Assembly: GCF_018531375.1 (NCBI RefSeq)
Contig: NZ_JAHBOH010000002.1
Coordinates: forward strand, 434,001 to 498,000
Direction: 5' to 3'
Length of the DNA stretch: 64,000 nucleotides
Source of the DNA: Cellulomonas fulva
Lineage (GTDB): Bacteria > Actinomycetota > Actinomycetes > Actinomycetales > Cellulomonadaceae
The notes under the pieces were generated by a model. That model was not told the origin of the DNA, made no database searches, and saw only the letters and a program-made list of their open reading frames with translations. Shown here one piece after another: positions 21,947 to 32,704 of this stretch. How positions within the stretch are numbered: position 1 is the first letter of the stretch; every line of letters begins with the position of its first letter. Position numbers and translations under genes: made by a program.

Positions 21947-24900
21947 GTGCACCTCAAGACGCTGACCCTGCGCGGGTTCAAGTCGTTCGCCTCGGCGACG
22001 ACCTTGAGCTTCGAGCCGGGGGTCACCTGCGTCGTCGGACCCAACGGCTCGGGCAAGTCGAACGTGGTCGACGCGCTCGCGTGGGTCATGGGGGAGCAGG
22101 GCGCCAAGTCCCTGCGCGGCGGCAAGATGGAGGACGTCATCTTCGCCGGCACCGCGGGTCGGCCCCCGCTCGGCCGCGCCGAGGTGTCGCTGACGATCGA
22201 CAACACCGACGGTGCGCTGCCGATCGAGTACACCGAGGTGACGATCTCCCGGACGCTGTTCCGCAACGGCGGCTCGGAGTACGCGATCAACGGCCAGGGC
22301 TGCCGCCTGCTCGACATCCAGGACCTGCTCTCGGACTCCGGCCTCGGCCGCGAGATGCACGTGATCGTGGGCCAGGGCCAGCTCGACGCGGTGCTGCGCG
22401 CGACCCCGGAGGAGCGGCGCGGCTTCATCGAGGAGGCCGCGGGCGTCCTCAAGCACCGCAAGCGCAAGGACAAGGCGCTGCGCAAGCTCGACGCGATGCA
22501 GGCGAACCTGACGCGGCTGAACGACCTCACCGCCGAGATCCGGCGCCAGCTCGGGCCGCTCGGCCGCCAGGCGGAGGTCGCGCGCAAGGCCGCCGTGGTC
22601 CAGTCCGACCTGCGCGACGCCCGCGCGCGCCTGCTGGCGGACGACCTGGCCCAGCTCAGCTCCCAGCTCGAGCAGGAGATCGCCGACGAGACCGCGCTCG
22701 TGGCCCAGCGCACGCAGGTGGAGCAGGAGCTCGGGGCCTCGCGTGCGCGCCTCGCGACGCTCGAGCGCGAGGCGGCCCAGGCGGCGCCCGCGCTCGCCGA
22801 GGTCAGCGAGATCTGGTACCGCCTGTCCTCGCTGCGCGAGCGGCTGCGGGGGACGGCCTCGCTGGCCGCGGACCGGGTGCGCCTCCTGGGCTCGTCGGCG
22901 CCCGAGCGATCCGACGGCCGCGACCCCGACGACCTGGCCGCCCAGGCCGAGCGCGTGCGGCAGGCCGAGGCGGAGCTCGCGGCAGAGGTCGACGTCGCGC
23001 GGGCGGGGCTCGAGGGTGCCGTGGCGGCGCGCCAGCGCGCGGAGACGGAGGCGGGCGACGCCGAGAAGGCGCTCGCGACCGCGCTCCGCGGCGCGGCCGA
23101 CCGTCGCGAGGGCGTCGCGCGGCTGGCCGGTCAGGTCGCCGCCCGGCGCAGCCGGGTCGAGGCCACGCAGGCCGAGCTCGGCCGGCTGCGGGAGACGCTG
23201 GCCGCGGCGGAGCAGCGCGGTGCCGAGGCGAGCGCGCAGTTCACCGCGCTCGAGTCGCAGGTCGCCGGGGCCGAGGAGGGCGAGGAAGGACTGGACGCGG
23301 CGCACGAGGCCGCGGCCGACGCGCTCGAGCGCGCCACCCAGCAGCTCGCGGACCTGACCGAGCGGCTCTCCGCCGCCGAGCGTGAGCGCGCCGCTCTCGA
23401 GTCCCGGGCCGAGACGCTCGAGCTCAGCCTGACCCGCAAGGACGGGGCCGGCGCGCTGCTCGCCGCCGACGGGCTGCCCGGCACGATCGGCTCGGTCGCG
23501 GCGCTCCTGGACGTCGACGAGCGCGACGAGGAGGCGGTCGTCGCCGCCCTCGGCGCCCTCGCGGACGCGGTCGCCGTCGAGTCGGTCGAGGCGGCCGTGG
23601 ACGCGATCCGCTGGCTCCGCACCGAGGACGCCGGCCGCACGTCGCTCCTGGTGGCGCACCCCACCGACGGCGCGGCGACGGACGCCCGTGCCGGCCGGCA
23701 GGCGGTGCTCGCGGGGGCCGAGGTGCCCGAGGGCGCCGTCCGCGCGGTCGACCTGGTCCGGGCGGGCGGTGACCTGCGGGCCGCCGTGGCGGACCTGCTC
23801 GGCGACGTCCTCGTCGTCGACGACCTCGCGACGGCCCGGGCGGTGCTGACGCGGCTCCCTGACGCCGTCGTCGCCACGCGCACCGGGGACGTGCTGTCGC
23901 GCCACCGGGCCTCGGGCGGTTCGGCGTCCGCACCCAGCGCGCTGCACCTGCAGTCGGCGCTCGACCAGGCCCGGCAGGGCGCCGCCGCGGCCGCGCAGGA
24001 CGCCGAGCGGCTGCGGTTCGAGGTCGCGCGCGCGACGCAGGCCAAGCAGGACGCGCGATCGGCGTACGAGGAGACGCTCGAGCGGCTGAACGAGTCGGAC
24101 GCGCAGCTCGCGGCGGTGGCCGAGCAGCTCGGCAACCTGGGCTCCGCGGCCCGCTCCGCGCGCGCCGAGGCGGAGCGCGTCGGTGCGTCGCTCGCCCAGG
24201 CGGCCCGGACGCTCGAGGACGACACGGCCCAGCTCGCCGAGCTCACGGAGCGGCTCGCGGCCGCCGAGGTCGAGCCGGTCGAGAGCGAGGCGCAGATCGC
24301 CGAGGGCAGCCGCCTGCGGGACGAGCTCGGCCAGGCGGCCACGGCGGCGCGGACGCGGGAGACCGAGGCCCGCCTCACGCTGCGGACGGTCGAGGAGCGC
24401 GCCCGGGCGCTCGCGGGCCGCGCCGAGTCCCTCGAGCGGGCCGCGCAGGCCGAGCGCGTGGCACGCGAGCGCGCCGCCGAGCGCGAGCGGGCCCGCGCGC
24501 GCCAGGCGGCGGTCGCCGAGGCCGTGCGGGACGGGGCGACGCGCGCGCTCGTCGTGCTCGACGTCTCGCTGCGGCGGGCGTCCGACGAGCGCGAGCGCGC
24601 CGAGGCGGAGCGCGCGCAGCGCGACGAGGCGCTCGCGGGGACCCGCGCGCAGGCGGAGCAGCAGGCCGGCGAGCTCGCGCGCCTGACCGACGTGGCGCAC
24701 CGGGACGAGGTCGCCCGGACCCAGCAGCGGCTGCGCATCGAGCAGCTGGAGACGCGGGCGGTCGAGGAGCTCGGCCTGGACCCCGCCGTGCTGCTCGAGG
24801 AGTTCGGCCCGCACCAGGACGTCCCCGTGGTCGTCCCGCCGGGCACCGAGCCGGACCCGGAGGCGCCCACGCACGTGCCCTACGTGCGCGAGCAGCAGGA

Positions 24901-25540
24901 GAAGCGGCTGCGCTCGGCGGAGCGCGCGCTGTCCCTGCTCGGACGGGTGAACCCGCTCGCGCTCGAGGAGTTCGCGGCGTTGGAGGAGCGGCACCGGTTC
25001 CTGGTCGAGCAGCTCGCGGACCTCAAGAAGTCGCGCACCGACCTGCTCGAGATCGTGCAGGAGATCGACGAGCGCGTCGAGCAGGTCTTCGCCGAGGCGT
25101 ACCGCGACACCGCGGCCGCGTTCGACGACGTGTTCCCGCGCCTGTTCCCGGGCGGCGAGGGCCGGCTCGTCCTCACCGACCCCTCGGACATGCTGACCAC
25201 GGGCATCGACGTCGAGGCACGGCCCGCGGGCAAGAAGGTCAAGCGGCTGTCGCTGCTCTCGGGCGGCGAGCGCTCGCTGACCGCGGTCGCGATGCTCGTC
25301 GCGATCTTCAAGGCCCGGCCGAGCCCGTTCTACGTCATGGACGAGGTCGAGGCCGCGTTGGACGACGCCAACCTGGGCCGCCTCCTCGAGATCTTCCGCG
25401 AGCTCCAGGAGGACTCGCAGCTCATCGTCGTCACGCACCAGAAGCGCACCATGGAGATCGCCGACGCGCTCTACGGCGTGACCATGCGCGGTGACGGCGT
25501 GACGACCGTCGTGAGCCAGCGGATGCGCGACACGGCCTGA
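21947..25540 (+). CDS. smc: Chromosome segregation protein SMC
   Basis: 1197-aa condensin ATPase that, with ScpA and ScpB, extrudes DNA loops for chromosome organization. VHLKTLTLRGFKSFA opens the head. Walker A GPNGSGKSN is near residue 32. Ala/Glu/Arg-rich coiled coil fills about 170-500 and 680-1020, separated by the hinge (LPGTIGSVAALLDVDERDE, about 510-660). The signature LLSGGERSLTA is near 1103 and Walker B PFYVMDEVEAALD near 1129. The GTG at 21947 follows a -10-like hexamer and makes the family's standard N-terminus. scpAB are not in the window. Confidence 0.97.
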   Translation: MHLKTLTLRGFKSFASATTLSFEPGVTCVVGPNGSGKSNVVDALAWVMGEQGAKSLRGGKMEDVIFAGTAGRPPLGRAEVSLTIDNTDGALPIEYTEVTISRTLFRNGGSEYAINGQGCRLLDIQDLLSDSGLGREMHVIVGQGQLDAVLRATPEERRGFIEEAAGVLKHRKRKDKALRKLDAMQANLTRLNDLTAEIRRQLGPLGRQAEVARKAAVVQSDLRDARARLLADDLAQLSSQLEQEIADETALVAQRTQVEQELGASRARLATLEREAAQAAPALAEVSEIWYRLSSLRERLRGTASLAADRVRLLGSSAPERSDGRDPDDLAAQAERVRQAEAELAAEVDVARAGLEGAVAARQRAETEAGDAEKALATALRGAADRREGVARLAGQVAARRSRVEATQAELGRLRETLAAAEQRGAEASAQFTALESQVAGAEEGEEGLDAAHEAAADALERATQQLADLTERLSAAERERAALESRAETLELSLTRKDGAGALLAADGLPGTIGSVAALLDVDERDEEAVVAALGALADAVAVESVEAAVDAIRWLRTEDAGRTSLLVAHPTDGAATDARAGRQAVLAGAEVPEGAVRAVDLVRAGGDLRAAVADLLGDVLVVDDLATARAVLTRLPDAVVATRTGDVLSRHRASGGSASAPSALHLQSALDQARQGAAAAAQDAERLRFEVARATQAKQDARSAYEETLERLNESDAQLAAVAEQLGNLGSAARSARAEAERVGASLAQAARTLEDDTAQLAELTERLAAAEVEPVESEAQIAEGSRLRDELGQAATAARTRETEARLTLRTVEERARALAGRAESLERAAQAERVARERAAERERARARQAAVAEAVRDGATRALVVLDVSLRRASDERERAEAERAQRDEALAGTRAQAEQQAGELARLTDVAHRDEVARTQQRLRIEQLETRAVEELGLDPAVLLEEFGPHQDVPVVVPPGTEPDPEAPTHVPYVREQQEKRLRSAERALSLLGRVNPLALEEFAALEERHRFLVEQLADLKKSRTDLLEIVQEIDERVEQVFAEAYRDTAAAFDDVFPRLFPGGEGRLVLTDPSDMLTTGIDVEARPAGKKVKRLSLLSGGERSLTAVAMLVAIFKARPSPFYVMDEVEAALDDANLGRLLEIFRELQEDSQLIVVTHQKRTMEIADALYGVTMRGDGVTTVVSQRMRDTA

Positions 25541-25561
25541 CGGGCGTCATCCCCGGTCACG

Positions 25562-25601
25562 CGGCGATCCACGGCGATCCACGGCGATCCACGGCGATCC
25601 A
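25562..25601. repeat. Four tandem copies of 10-bp CGGCGATCCA
   Basis: Exact head-to-tail units at 25562, 25572, 25582 and 25592, just after smc. The period is one helical turn. Not palindromic. No gene is present between 25541 and 25685. Confidence 0.9.
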
Positions 25602-25673
25602 CGGCGCGGTGAAGATTGTGTGACGTTGTCGTCGTGATCGTGTCCCGCGGCTGCCGTGCGGGGTGCGGGCACC

Positions 25674-25679
25674 CACACT
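25674..25679 (+). promoter_or_regulatory. -10-like hexamer of leaderless small membrane protein gene
   Basis: CACACT ends 6 nt before GTG 25686. Confidence 0.4.
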
Positions 25680-25685
25680 GGTCCC

Positions 25686-26021
25686 GTGGCCGTTGCTCTC
25701 GGGATCCTGCTCGCACTCGTCGTCGCCGGCGTGGTGCTCCTGCTCGCGAGCGCGTCCGAGAGCCGTCCGGAGGACGGTGCCCCCGAGTCGCCCTGGCAGG
25801 CGTTCCGCCGCGGGCTCTCGGCACGCAAGCGCCCGGAGCCGGACCAGGTCGCCGCCGCCACCGCCGCGCAGGCCCGCCCGGTCGACCTGTCGCTCGCCGA
25901 CTTCCTGCGTCAGACGACGGAGGAGGGCGAGGGCTACCTCAACGTCGACGACCTCTCGGACAACCTGCAGCGCGCCCGCGACAAGGCTGCCCGCGCCATC
26001 CCGCTGCGCCGCCACGGCTGA
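25686..26021 (+). CDS. Small single-pass membrane protein, unknown function
   Basis: 111 aa. Residues 2-22 (VALGILLALVVAGVVLLLAS) are a clear membrane anchor; the rest is a polar cytoplasmic or extracytoplasmic tail with RRGLSARKRPEPD and an acidic C-terminal part containing LADFLRQTTEEGEGYLNVDD. I do not recognize the family. It sits between smc and ftsY and is probably leaderless. Codon use is like that of its neighbours and GC-skewed third positions support it as a real gene. A role in envelope or division biology would be guesswork. Confidence 0.65.
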   Translation: MAVALGILLALVVAGVVLLLASASESRPEDGAPESPWQAFRRGLSARKRPEPDQVAAATAAQARPVDLSLADFLRQTTEEGEGYLNVDDLSDNLQRARDKAARAIPLRRHG

Positions 26022-26106
26022 CGCCAAGCAGGAGGCGCGGCCGCGCGTCGTGCGCTCCTGACGCCGCCGGGCTCCGCCCGGTTCGCCGCGTGGGCTCTTC
26101 GCCCGT

Positions 26107-26112
26107 CAGACT
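26107..26112 (+). promoter_or_regulatory. -10-like hexamer of leaderless ftsY
   Basis: CAGACT ends 6 nt before GTG 26119, which decides that start over the GTG at 26113. Confidence 0.45.
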
Positions 26113-26118
26113 GTGCAG

Positions 26119-27384
26119 GTGAACCCGGACGTCCTGACCACCCTGCTCGCCGCCGGGGTCCCGATCGCGCTCGTCGCGGTCGCGGCCACGCTCGTCGTCC
26201 GTCGCCGCGGCGACCGCGGGGGCCCGACGACCCCGCCCTCGACGGTCGACGAGGTGCCGACCCAGCCGTCGGCGGCTGACGCGGTCGACGCGACCGGCGT
26301 CCCCGTCCCACCCACCGCGGGAGTGCCCACGGGAACGGCGCCGACCCCCGGCGTGCCGGGCCAGGGCGCCCCGCCGTTCGAGGAGGAGCTGCTCGAGGAG
26401 GCGTCGCCCGCGGGCGCCGCACCGCCGCTGGACCTCGAGGTGCCCGCGCCCGCCGCCGGCCGGCTCGCGCGGCTGCGCGAGCGGCTCGCCCGCTCCGGCT
26501 CGCCGCTGGGCACCCGGCTGCTCGCGGTGCTCTCGCGCGACCACCTCACCGAGGACGACTGGGACGAGCTCGAGGAGACGCTGCTGCTCGCGGACGTCGG
26601 TGCGGGTCCGACCGGTGAGCTCATCGACGCGCTGCGCACGCGCGTGCGCGTCGAGGGCCTCAAGGACCCCGCACAGGTCCGGGCGGTCCTGCGCGAGCAG
26701 CTCCTCGCGCTCGTCGACCCGTCGCTGGACCGGTCGCTGCGCACCGCGCCGAGCGTGTCCGACGAGGGCGCGCGCACGCCCGCCGTCCTGCTCGTCGTCG
26801 GCGTGAACGGCACGGGCAAGACGACGACGATCGGCAAGCTCAGCCGCCTGCTCGTCGCCGAGGGGCGGTCCGTGGTGCTCGGTGCGGCGGACACGTTCCG
26901 CGCCGCGGCCGCGGACCAGCTCGAGACGTGGGGATCGCGCGTCGGCGTGCCGACCGTGCGCTCCGACCGCGAGGGCGCGGACCCCGCGTCGGTCGCGTTC
27001 GAGGCCGTGCGCACCGGCAAGCAGGCCGAGGTCGACGTCGTCGTCGTCGACACCGCCGGGCGGCTGCAGAACAAGGCCGGGCTGATGGACGAGCTCGGCA
27101 AGATCACGCGCGTCATCGGCAAGGAGGCCCCGCTGAGCGAGGTCCTCCTGGTGCTCGACGCGACCACGGGCCAGAACGGGCTCAACCAGGCCCGGGTGTT
27201 CGGGGAGGTCGCGGGGGTCACAGGCATCGTCCTGACCAAGCTGGACGGCACCGCCAAGGGCGGCATCGTCGTCGCGGTGCAGCGCGAGCTCGGCGTCCCG
27301 GTCAAGCTCGTCGGGCTGGGGGAAGGTCCCGACGACCTCGCGCCGTTCGACGCCGAGTCGTTCGTCGACGGCCTGCTCCAGTAG
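26119..27384 (+). CDS. ftsY: Signal recognition particle receptor FtsY
   Basis: SRP-receptor GTPase (421 aa) that docks ribosome-SRP complexes at the membrane. Residues 6-28 form a hydrophobic anchor, followed by an acidic/proline-rich A region to about 110. The N domain (GTRLLAVLSRDHLTEDDWDELEETLL) leads to the G domain: G1 VVGVNGTGKTTT near 230, DTFRAAAADQLE, G3 VDTAGRLQ, and TKLDGTAKGG. An N-terminal membrane helix is usual in actinobacterial FtsY. ffh lies 3.7 kb downstream with the nitrogen operon between them. Confidence 0.96.
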   Translation: MNPDVLTTLLAAGVPIALVAVAATLVVRRRGDRGGPTTPPSTVDEVPTQPSAADAVDATGVPVPPTAGVPTGTAPTPGVPGQGAPPFEEELLEEASPAGAAPPLDLEVPAPAAGRLARLRERLARSGSPLGTRLLAVLSRDHLTEDDWDELEETLLLADVGAGPTGELIDALRTRVRVEGLKDPAQVRAVLREQLLALVDPSLDRSLRTAPSVSDEGARTPAVLLVVGVNGTGKTTTIGKLSRLLVAEGRSVVLGAADTFRAAAADQLETWGSRVGVPTVRSDREGADPASVAFEAVRTGKQAEVDVVVVDTAGRLQNKAGLMDELGKITRVIGKEAPLSEVLLVLDATTGQNGLNQARVFGEVAGVTGIVLTKLDGTAKGGIVVAVQRELGVPVKLVGLGEGPDDLAPFDAESFVDGLLQ

Positions 27385-27459
27385 GACTCGCTGCCCAGCA
27401 CGTGAGCAGCGGACGACCGTCCCCCGGACGGGTGGACGAGTCGGACACACGCCCACCTC

Positions 27460-27506
27460 GAAACCGAACGTTTACACGCGCGTGAGCCTTGTCACCTCGC
27501 GGTAAC
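27460..27506. promoter_or_regulatory. Candidate GlnR boxes upstream of amtB
   Basis: Two sites of the GlnR pattern (5-bp half-sites spaced by 6 bp) are seen: GAAAC-n6-TTTAC at 27460-27475 and GTCAC-n6-GTAAC at 27491-27506. Their starts are 31 bp apart, about three helical turns. GlnR is the established activator of amtB-glnK-glnD in several actinobacteria, so nitrogen control is likely. The half-sites are degenerate. Confidence 0.55.
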
Positions 27507-27591
27507 ACGCGCCGCGCCTCGCCGAAACCGCGCTCCCCGAACGTTGTCCGCGTCCAGCCACCCCGGGCTGGCGAGGGGAGAGGCACACTCG

Positions 27592-29234
<1,643 letters not shown>

Positions 29235-29239
29235 ACCGG

Positions 29240-31045
29240 ATGTCCGACGAACGGTCGCCCGTGGGGGGCGCGGCCGGGGACGAGAACGCCACGCAGGTCC
29301 CGCACCCCGCCCCCGGGGTGCGGGACCTGCGTGTCGAACGGCTCGACCTCGCCGCCTCGATGTCCGGGCCGACGAGCGACGGCGTGGCCCGTCGCCGGGA
29401 GATCTCCGCGCTGGTGCGGCGACGGCTCGCCGAGCTGTGGCAGGAGGCCACGGCGGGGCAGGACATGACGGGCGTCGCGCTGGGCGCGGTCGGCTCGGTG
29501 GGCCGCGGCGACGCCAGCCCGGTCTCCGACCTCGACCTGCTCCTGGTCCACGAGGGACGGGGCCGCTCGGCCGAGGACCTGCAGGCCCTGGCGCAGCGGC
29601 TGTGGTACCCGGTCTGGGACGCGGGGCTCGACCTCGACCACTCGGTCCGCTCGCTCGCGCAGTGCCGCCAGGTCGCGTCCAAGGACCTGCCGGCCGCGGT
29701 CGGCCTGCTCGACCTGCAGCACGTCGCGGGGGACCCGGTGGTCGTCGCGCGCGCCACGTCGGCCCTGCTGGAGGACTGGCGGGCCGCGGCGCGGCGCCGG
29801 CTGCCGGAGCTGCTCGCGTCGACGAAGCAGCGCGCGGACCGTCACGGCGAGCTCGCCTACCTCATCGAGCCCGAGCTCAAGGAGGCCCGCGGCGGGATCC
29901 GGGACGCCGTGGTGCTCTCGGCCCTCGCGGCGACGTGGCTCACGGACCGCCCGCACGGTGCGGTCGACCACGCCTACACGCACCTGCTCGACGTGCGGGA
30001 CGCCGTCCAGGTCGCCACCCGCCGCCACACCAACCGGCTGCTCCTGGCGGACCAGGACGAGGTCGCGGCGATCGTCGGGTTCGACGACCGCGACGACCTC
30101 CTGGCCAGCGTCGCGGAGGCGGCGCGGATCATCTCCTACTCGCTCGACACCACCGTCCGGAACGCGCGCCAGGCCCTCCAGCGCCCCGCGCGCGGGCCGA
30201 TGCTCGTCCGCGGCCGCCGCACGCCACCCCGGCTGCGGCCGATCGCGGAGGGGCTGGTCCAGCACGGCGACGAGATCGTCCTCGCCGTGGACGCCCAGCC
30301 CGAGAACGACCCGCTGCTCGCGCTGCGGGCGGCGGCGACGGCGGCACGCACCGGCCTGCAGCTGTCGCCCGTCTCCGTGCAGCACCTGACGGTGACGCCG
30401 CCGCTGCCGACGCCGTGGCCGCGGCAGGCGCGGACCTACCTGCTGCAGCTGCTGGCGTCCGGGCACGCGCAGGTGCCGATCTGGGAGGCGCTCGACCTCG
30501 CGGGCGTCGTCACGACGTGGATCCCGGAGTGGGCGGGCGTGCGCAACCGCCCGCAGCGCTCGCCCGTGCACCGGCACACGGTCGACCGCCACCTCGTCGA
30601 GACGGCCGCGAACGTGTCCACGGTGAGCGCGGCGCAGGGCACGACGCCGAGCGAGACCCTCCTGGTGGCCGCGCTGCTGCACGACATCGGCAAGCGCGCG
30701 GGCGCGGGCGACCACTCGGTCGAGGGCGCGCGGCTCGCCGGCCCGATCGTCGAGCGCATGGGGTTCGACGAGGGGATGGCGGCGGACGTGGCGCGGCTCG
30801 TGCGCGAGCACCTGACGCTCGTCGACCTGGCGACCACGGCCGATCCCGACGACCCCGAGACGGTCGCGCGGCTCCGGACGGCGGTCGACGGCCGCCCGGA
30901 CCTGCTCGCCGCGCTGCGCGTCCTGACCGAGGCGGACGCGGTGGCCGCCGGCCCGGCCGCGTGGAGCCAGTGGCGCGGCACGCTCGTCGACGACCTGGTG
31001 GCGCGGGCCGGAGCGGACGGCCCGGGTACGCTGGGACGTCCCTGA
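29240..31045 (+). CDS. glnD: PII nucleotidyltransferase/HD hydrolase GlnD, lacking ACT domains
   Basis: 601-aa enzyme that modifies and demodifies PII. The nucleotidyltransferase core [18 protein letters not shown] is near residue 85-102 (GS, and D-x-D metal ligands). The HD phosphohydrolase domain has [12 protein letters not shown] near 442 and [12 protein letters not shown] near 480. The usual family length is 770-890 aa with two C-terminal ACT domains that sense glutamine; here the frame stops 40-50 residues after the HD domain and ffh begins 23 bp later, so no ACT domain can be encoded. It lies 5 bp after glnB. Confidence 0.93.
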   Translation: MSDERSPVGGAAGDENATQVPHPAPGVRDLRVERLDLAASMSGPTSDGVARRREISALVRRRLAELWQEATAGQDMTGVALGAVGSVGRGDASPVSDLDLLLVHEGRGRSAEDLQALAQRLWYPVWDAGLDLDHSVRSLAQCRQVASKDLPAAVGLLDLQHVAGDPVVVARATSALLEDWRAAARRRLPELLASTKQRADRHGELAYLIEPELKEARGGIRDAVVLSALAATWLTDRPHGAVDHAYTHLLDVRDAVQVATRRHTNRLLLADQDEVAAIVGFDDRDDLLASVAEAARIISYSLDTTVRNARQALQRPARGPMLVRGRRTPPRLRPIAEGLVQHGDEIVLAVDAQPENDPLLALRAAATAARTGLQLSPVSVQHLTVTPPLPTPWPRQARTYLLQLLASGHAQVPIWEALDLAGVVTTWIPEWAGVRNRPQRSPVHRHTVDRHLVETAANVSTVSAAQGTTPSETLLVAALLHDIGKRAGAGDHSVEGARLAGPIVERMGFDEGMAADVARLVREHLTLVDLATTADPDDPETVARLRTAVDGRPDLLAALRVLTEADAVAAGPAAWSQWRGTLVDDLVARAGADGPGTLGRP

Positions 31046-31068
31046 TCCCCACCCGCGAGGACGCGCAC

Positions 31069-32676
31069 GTGTTCGCCACTCTGTCCGACCGCCTGACGTC
31101 GACGTTCAAGAACCTGCGCACCAAGGGTCGTCTGTCCGAGGCGGACGTCGACGCCACGGTGCGCGAGATCCGTCGCGCCCTCCTCGACGCGGACGTGGCG
31201 GTGCCGGTGGTCCGGCAGTTCACGGGTGCGGTGCGCGAGCGCGCCCTGTCCGCCGAGGTCTCGCAGGCGCTCAACCCGGCGCAGCAGGTCGTCAAGATCG
31301 TCAACGACGAGCTCGTCGGGATCCTGGGCGGCGAGACGCGCACGCTCCGGTTCGCCAAGAACCCGCCGACGGTCATCCTGCTCGCGGGCCTGCAGGGTGC
31401 GGGCAAGACGACCCTGGCCGGCAAGCTCGCGCTCCAGCTCAAGGGCGAGGGGCGCACGCCGCTGCTCGTCGCGGCGGACCTGCAGCGCCCCAACGCCGTC
31501 ACCCAGCTCCAGGTGGTGGGCGAGCGGGCCGGCGTGCCCGTGTTCGCCCCGCACCCGGGCAACCAGGGCGCCGACGACGTGCTGCCGGCCGGCGCGGACC
31601 CGGTCGCGGTCGCGCGGGCGGGCCTCGAGGCCGCGCGCTCGCGCCAGCACGACGTCCTGATCGTCGACACGGCGGGCCGTCTCGGTGTGGACGCGGACCT
31701 CATGCAGCAGGCGTCGGACATCCGCGACGCCGTGCAGCCCGACGAGATCCTGTTCGTGATCGACGCGATGATCGGCCAGGACGCGGTGACCACCGCACAG
31801 GCCTTCGCCGACGGCGTCGGGTTCACGGGTGTGGTGCTGTCCAAGCTCGACGGCGACGCGCGCGGTGGCGCGGCGCTCTCGGTCGCGTCCGTCACCGGAC
31901 GCCCGATCATGTACGCGTCCACGGGCGAGAAGCTCACGGACTTCGAGGTGTTCCACCCCGACCGCATGGCCTCGCGCATCCTCGACATGGGCGACGTGCT
32001 GACGCTCATCGAGCAGGCGGAGCGCGCGTTCGACGCCGAGCAGGCCGAGCAGATGGCGGGCAAGCTCGCGAGCGGCGAGGGCTTCACGCTCGCGGACTTC
32101 CTGCAGCAGATGCAGCAGCTGCGCAAGATGGGCTCGCTCAAGAAGATGTTCGGGATGCTCCCGGGCATGGCGCAGATGCGCGACGCGCTGGACAGCTTCG
32201 ACGAGCGCGAGGTCGACCGCATCGAGGCGATCATCCACTCGATGACCCCGGCGGAGCGCGACAACCCGAAGATCATCAACGGGTCGCGCCGCGCCCGGAT
32301 CGCCAAGGGCTCCGGCACCACGCCGACCGACGTGAACCAGCTGCTCGAGCGGTTCGACGGCGCGCAGAAGATGATGCGGCAGATGGCCAAGTCCGGCGGC
32401 ATGCCGGGCGGCATGCCCGGCGGGATGCCCGGGATGGGCAGCCTGCCTGGCATGGGCAAGAAGGCCCGCGGCAAGACCGCGCCCGCGCGCAAGGTGCGCG
32501 GGAAGTCGGGCAACCCGGCCAAGCGGGCCGCGCAGGAGAAGGCCGCCCTCGAGGGTCGCCCGGCGCCGGGTGCACCGTCCGGCTCGGCGTTCGGGCTCGG
32601 TGGCGCGCAGCCGCGCGACGTGGACCCGGCCGACCTCCAGCTGCCCGCGGGCTTCGACAAGCTCCTCGGCCGCTGA
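31069..32676 (+). CDS. ffh: Signal recognition particle protein Ffh
   Basis: 535-aa SRP54 GTPase that binds signal sequences and 4.5S RNA. N domain 1-90, then the G domain with G1 LLAGLQGAGKTT near 104, AADLQRPNAVTQL, VDTAGRLG and SKLDGDARGG. The methionine-rich M domain (LADFLQQMQQLRKMG, MFGMLPGM, MTPAERDNP) runs from about 330 to 440. A Gly/Met/Pro repeat (GMPGGMPGGMPG) and a basic, low-complexity tail of about 90 residues follow. The GTG at 31069 is about 30 nt downstream of a TACGCT -10-like site. Confidence 0.97.
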   Translation: MFATLSDRLTSTFKNLRTKGRLSEADVDATVREIRRALLDADVAVPVVRQFTGAVRERALSAEVSQALNPAQQVVKIVNDELVGILGGETRTLRFAKNPPTVILLAGLQGAGKTTLAGKLALQLKGEGRTPLLVAADLQRPNAVTQLQVVGERAGVPVFAPHPGNQGADDVLPAGADPVAVARAGLEAARSRQHDVLIVDTAGRLGVDADLMQQASDIRDAVQPDEILFVIDAMIGQDAVTTAQAFADGVGFTGVVLSKLDGDARGGAALSVASVTGRPIMYASTGEKLTDFEVFHPDRMASRILDMGDVLTLIEQAERAFDAEQAEQMAGKLASGEGFTLADFLQQMQQLRKMGSLKKMFGMLPGMAQMRDALDSFDEREVDRIEAIIHSMTPAERDNPKIINGSRRARIAKGSGTTPTDVNQLLERFDGAQKMMRQMAKSGGMPGGMPGGMPGMGSLPGMGKKARGKTAPARKVRGKSGNPAKRAAQEKAALEGRPAPGAPSGSAFGLGGAQPRDVDPADLQLPAGFDKLLGR

Positions 32677-32704
32677 CCGCGCGGCGCCGGACGGACGGCA
32701 CGCC

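Noticed and set aside
29240-31068. Frameshift explaining the short GlnD
   Set aside because: The next gene, ffh, starts 23 bp after the stop in its own full-length frame; there is no space for missing ACT domains.
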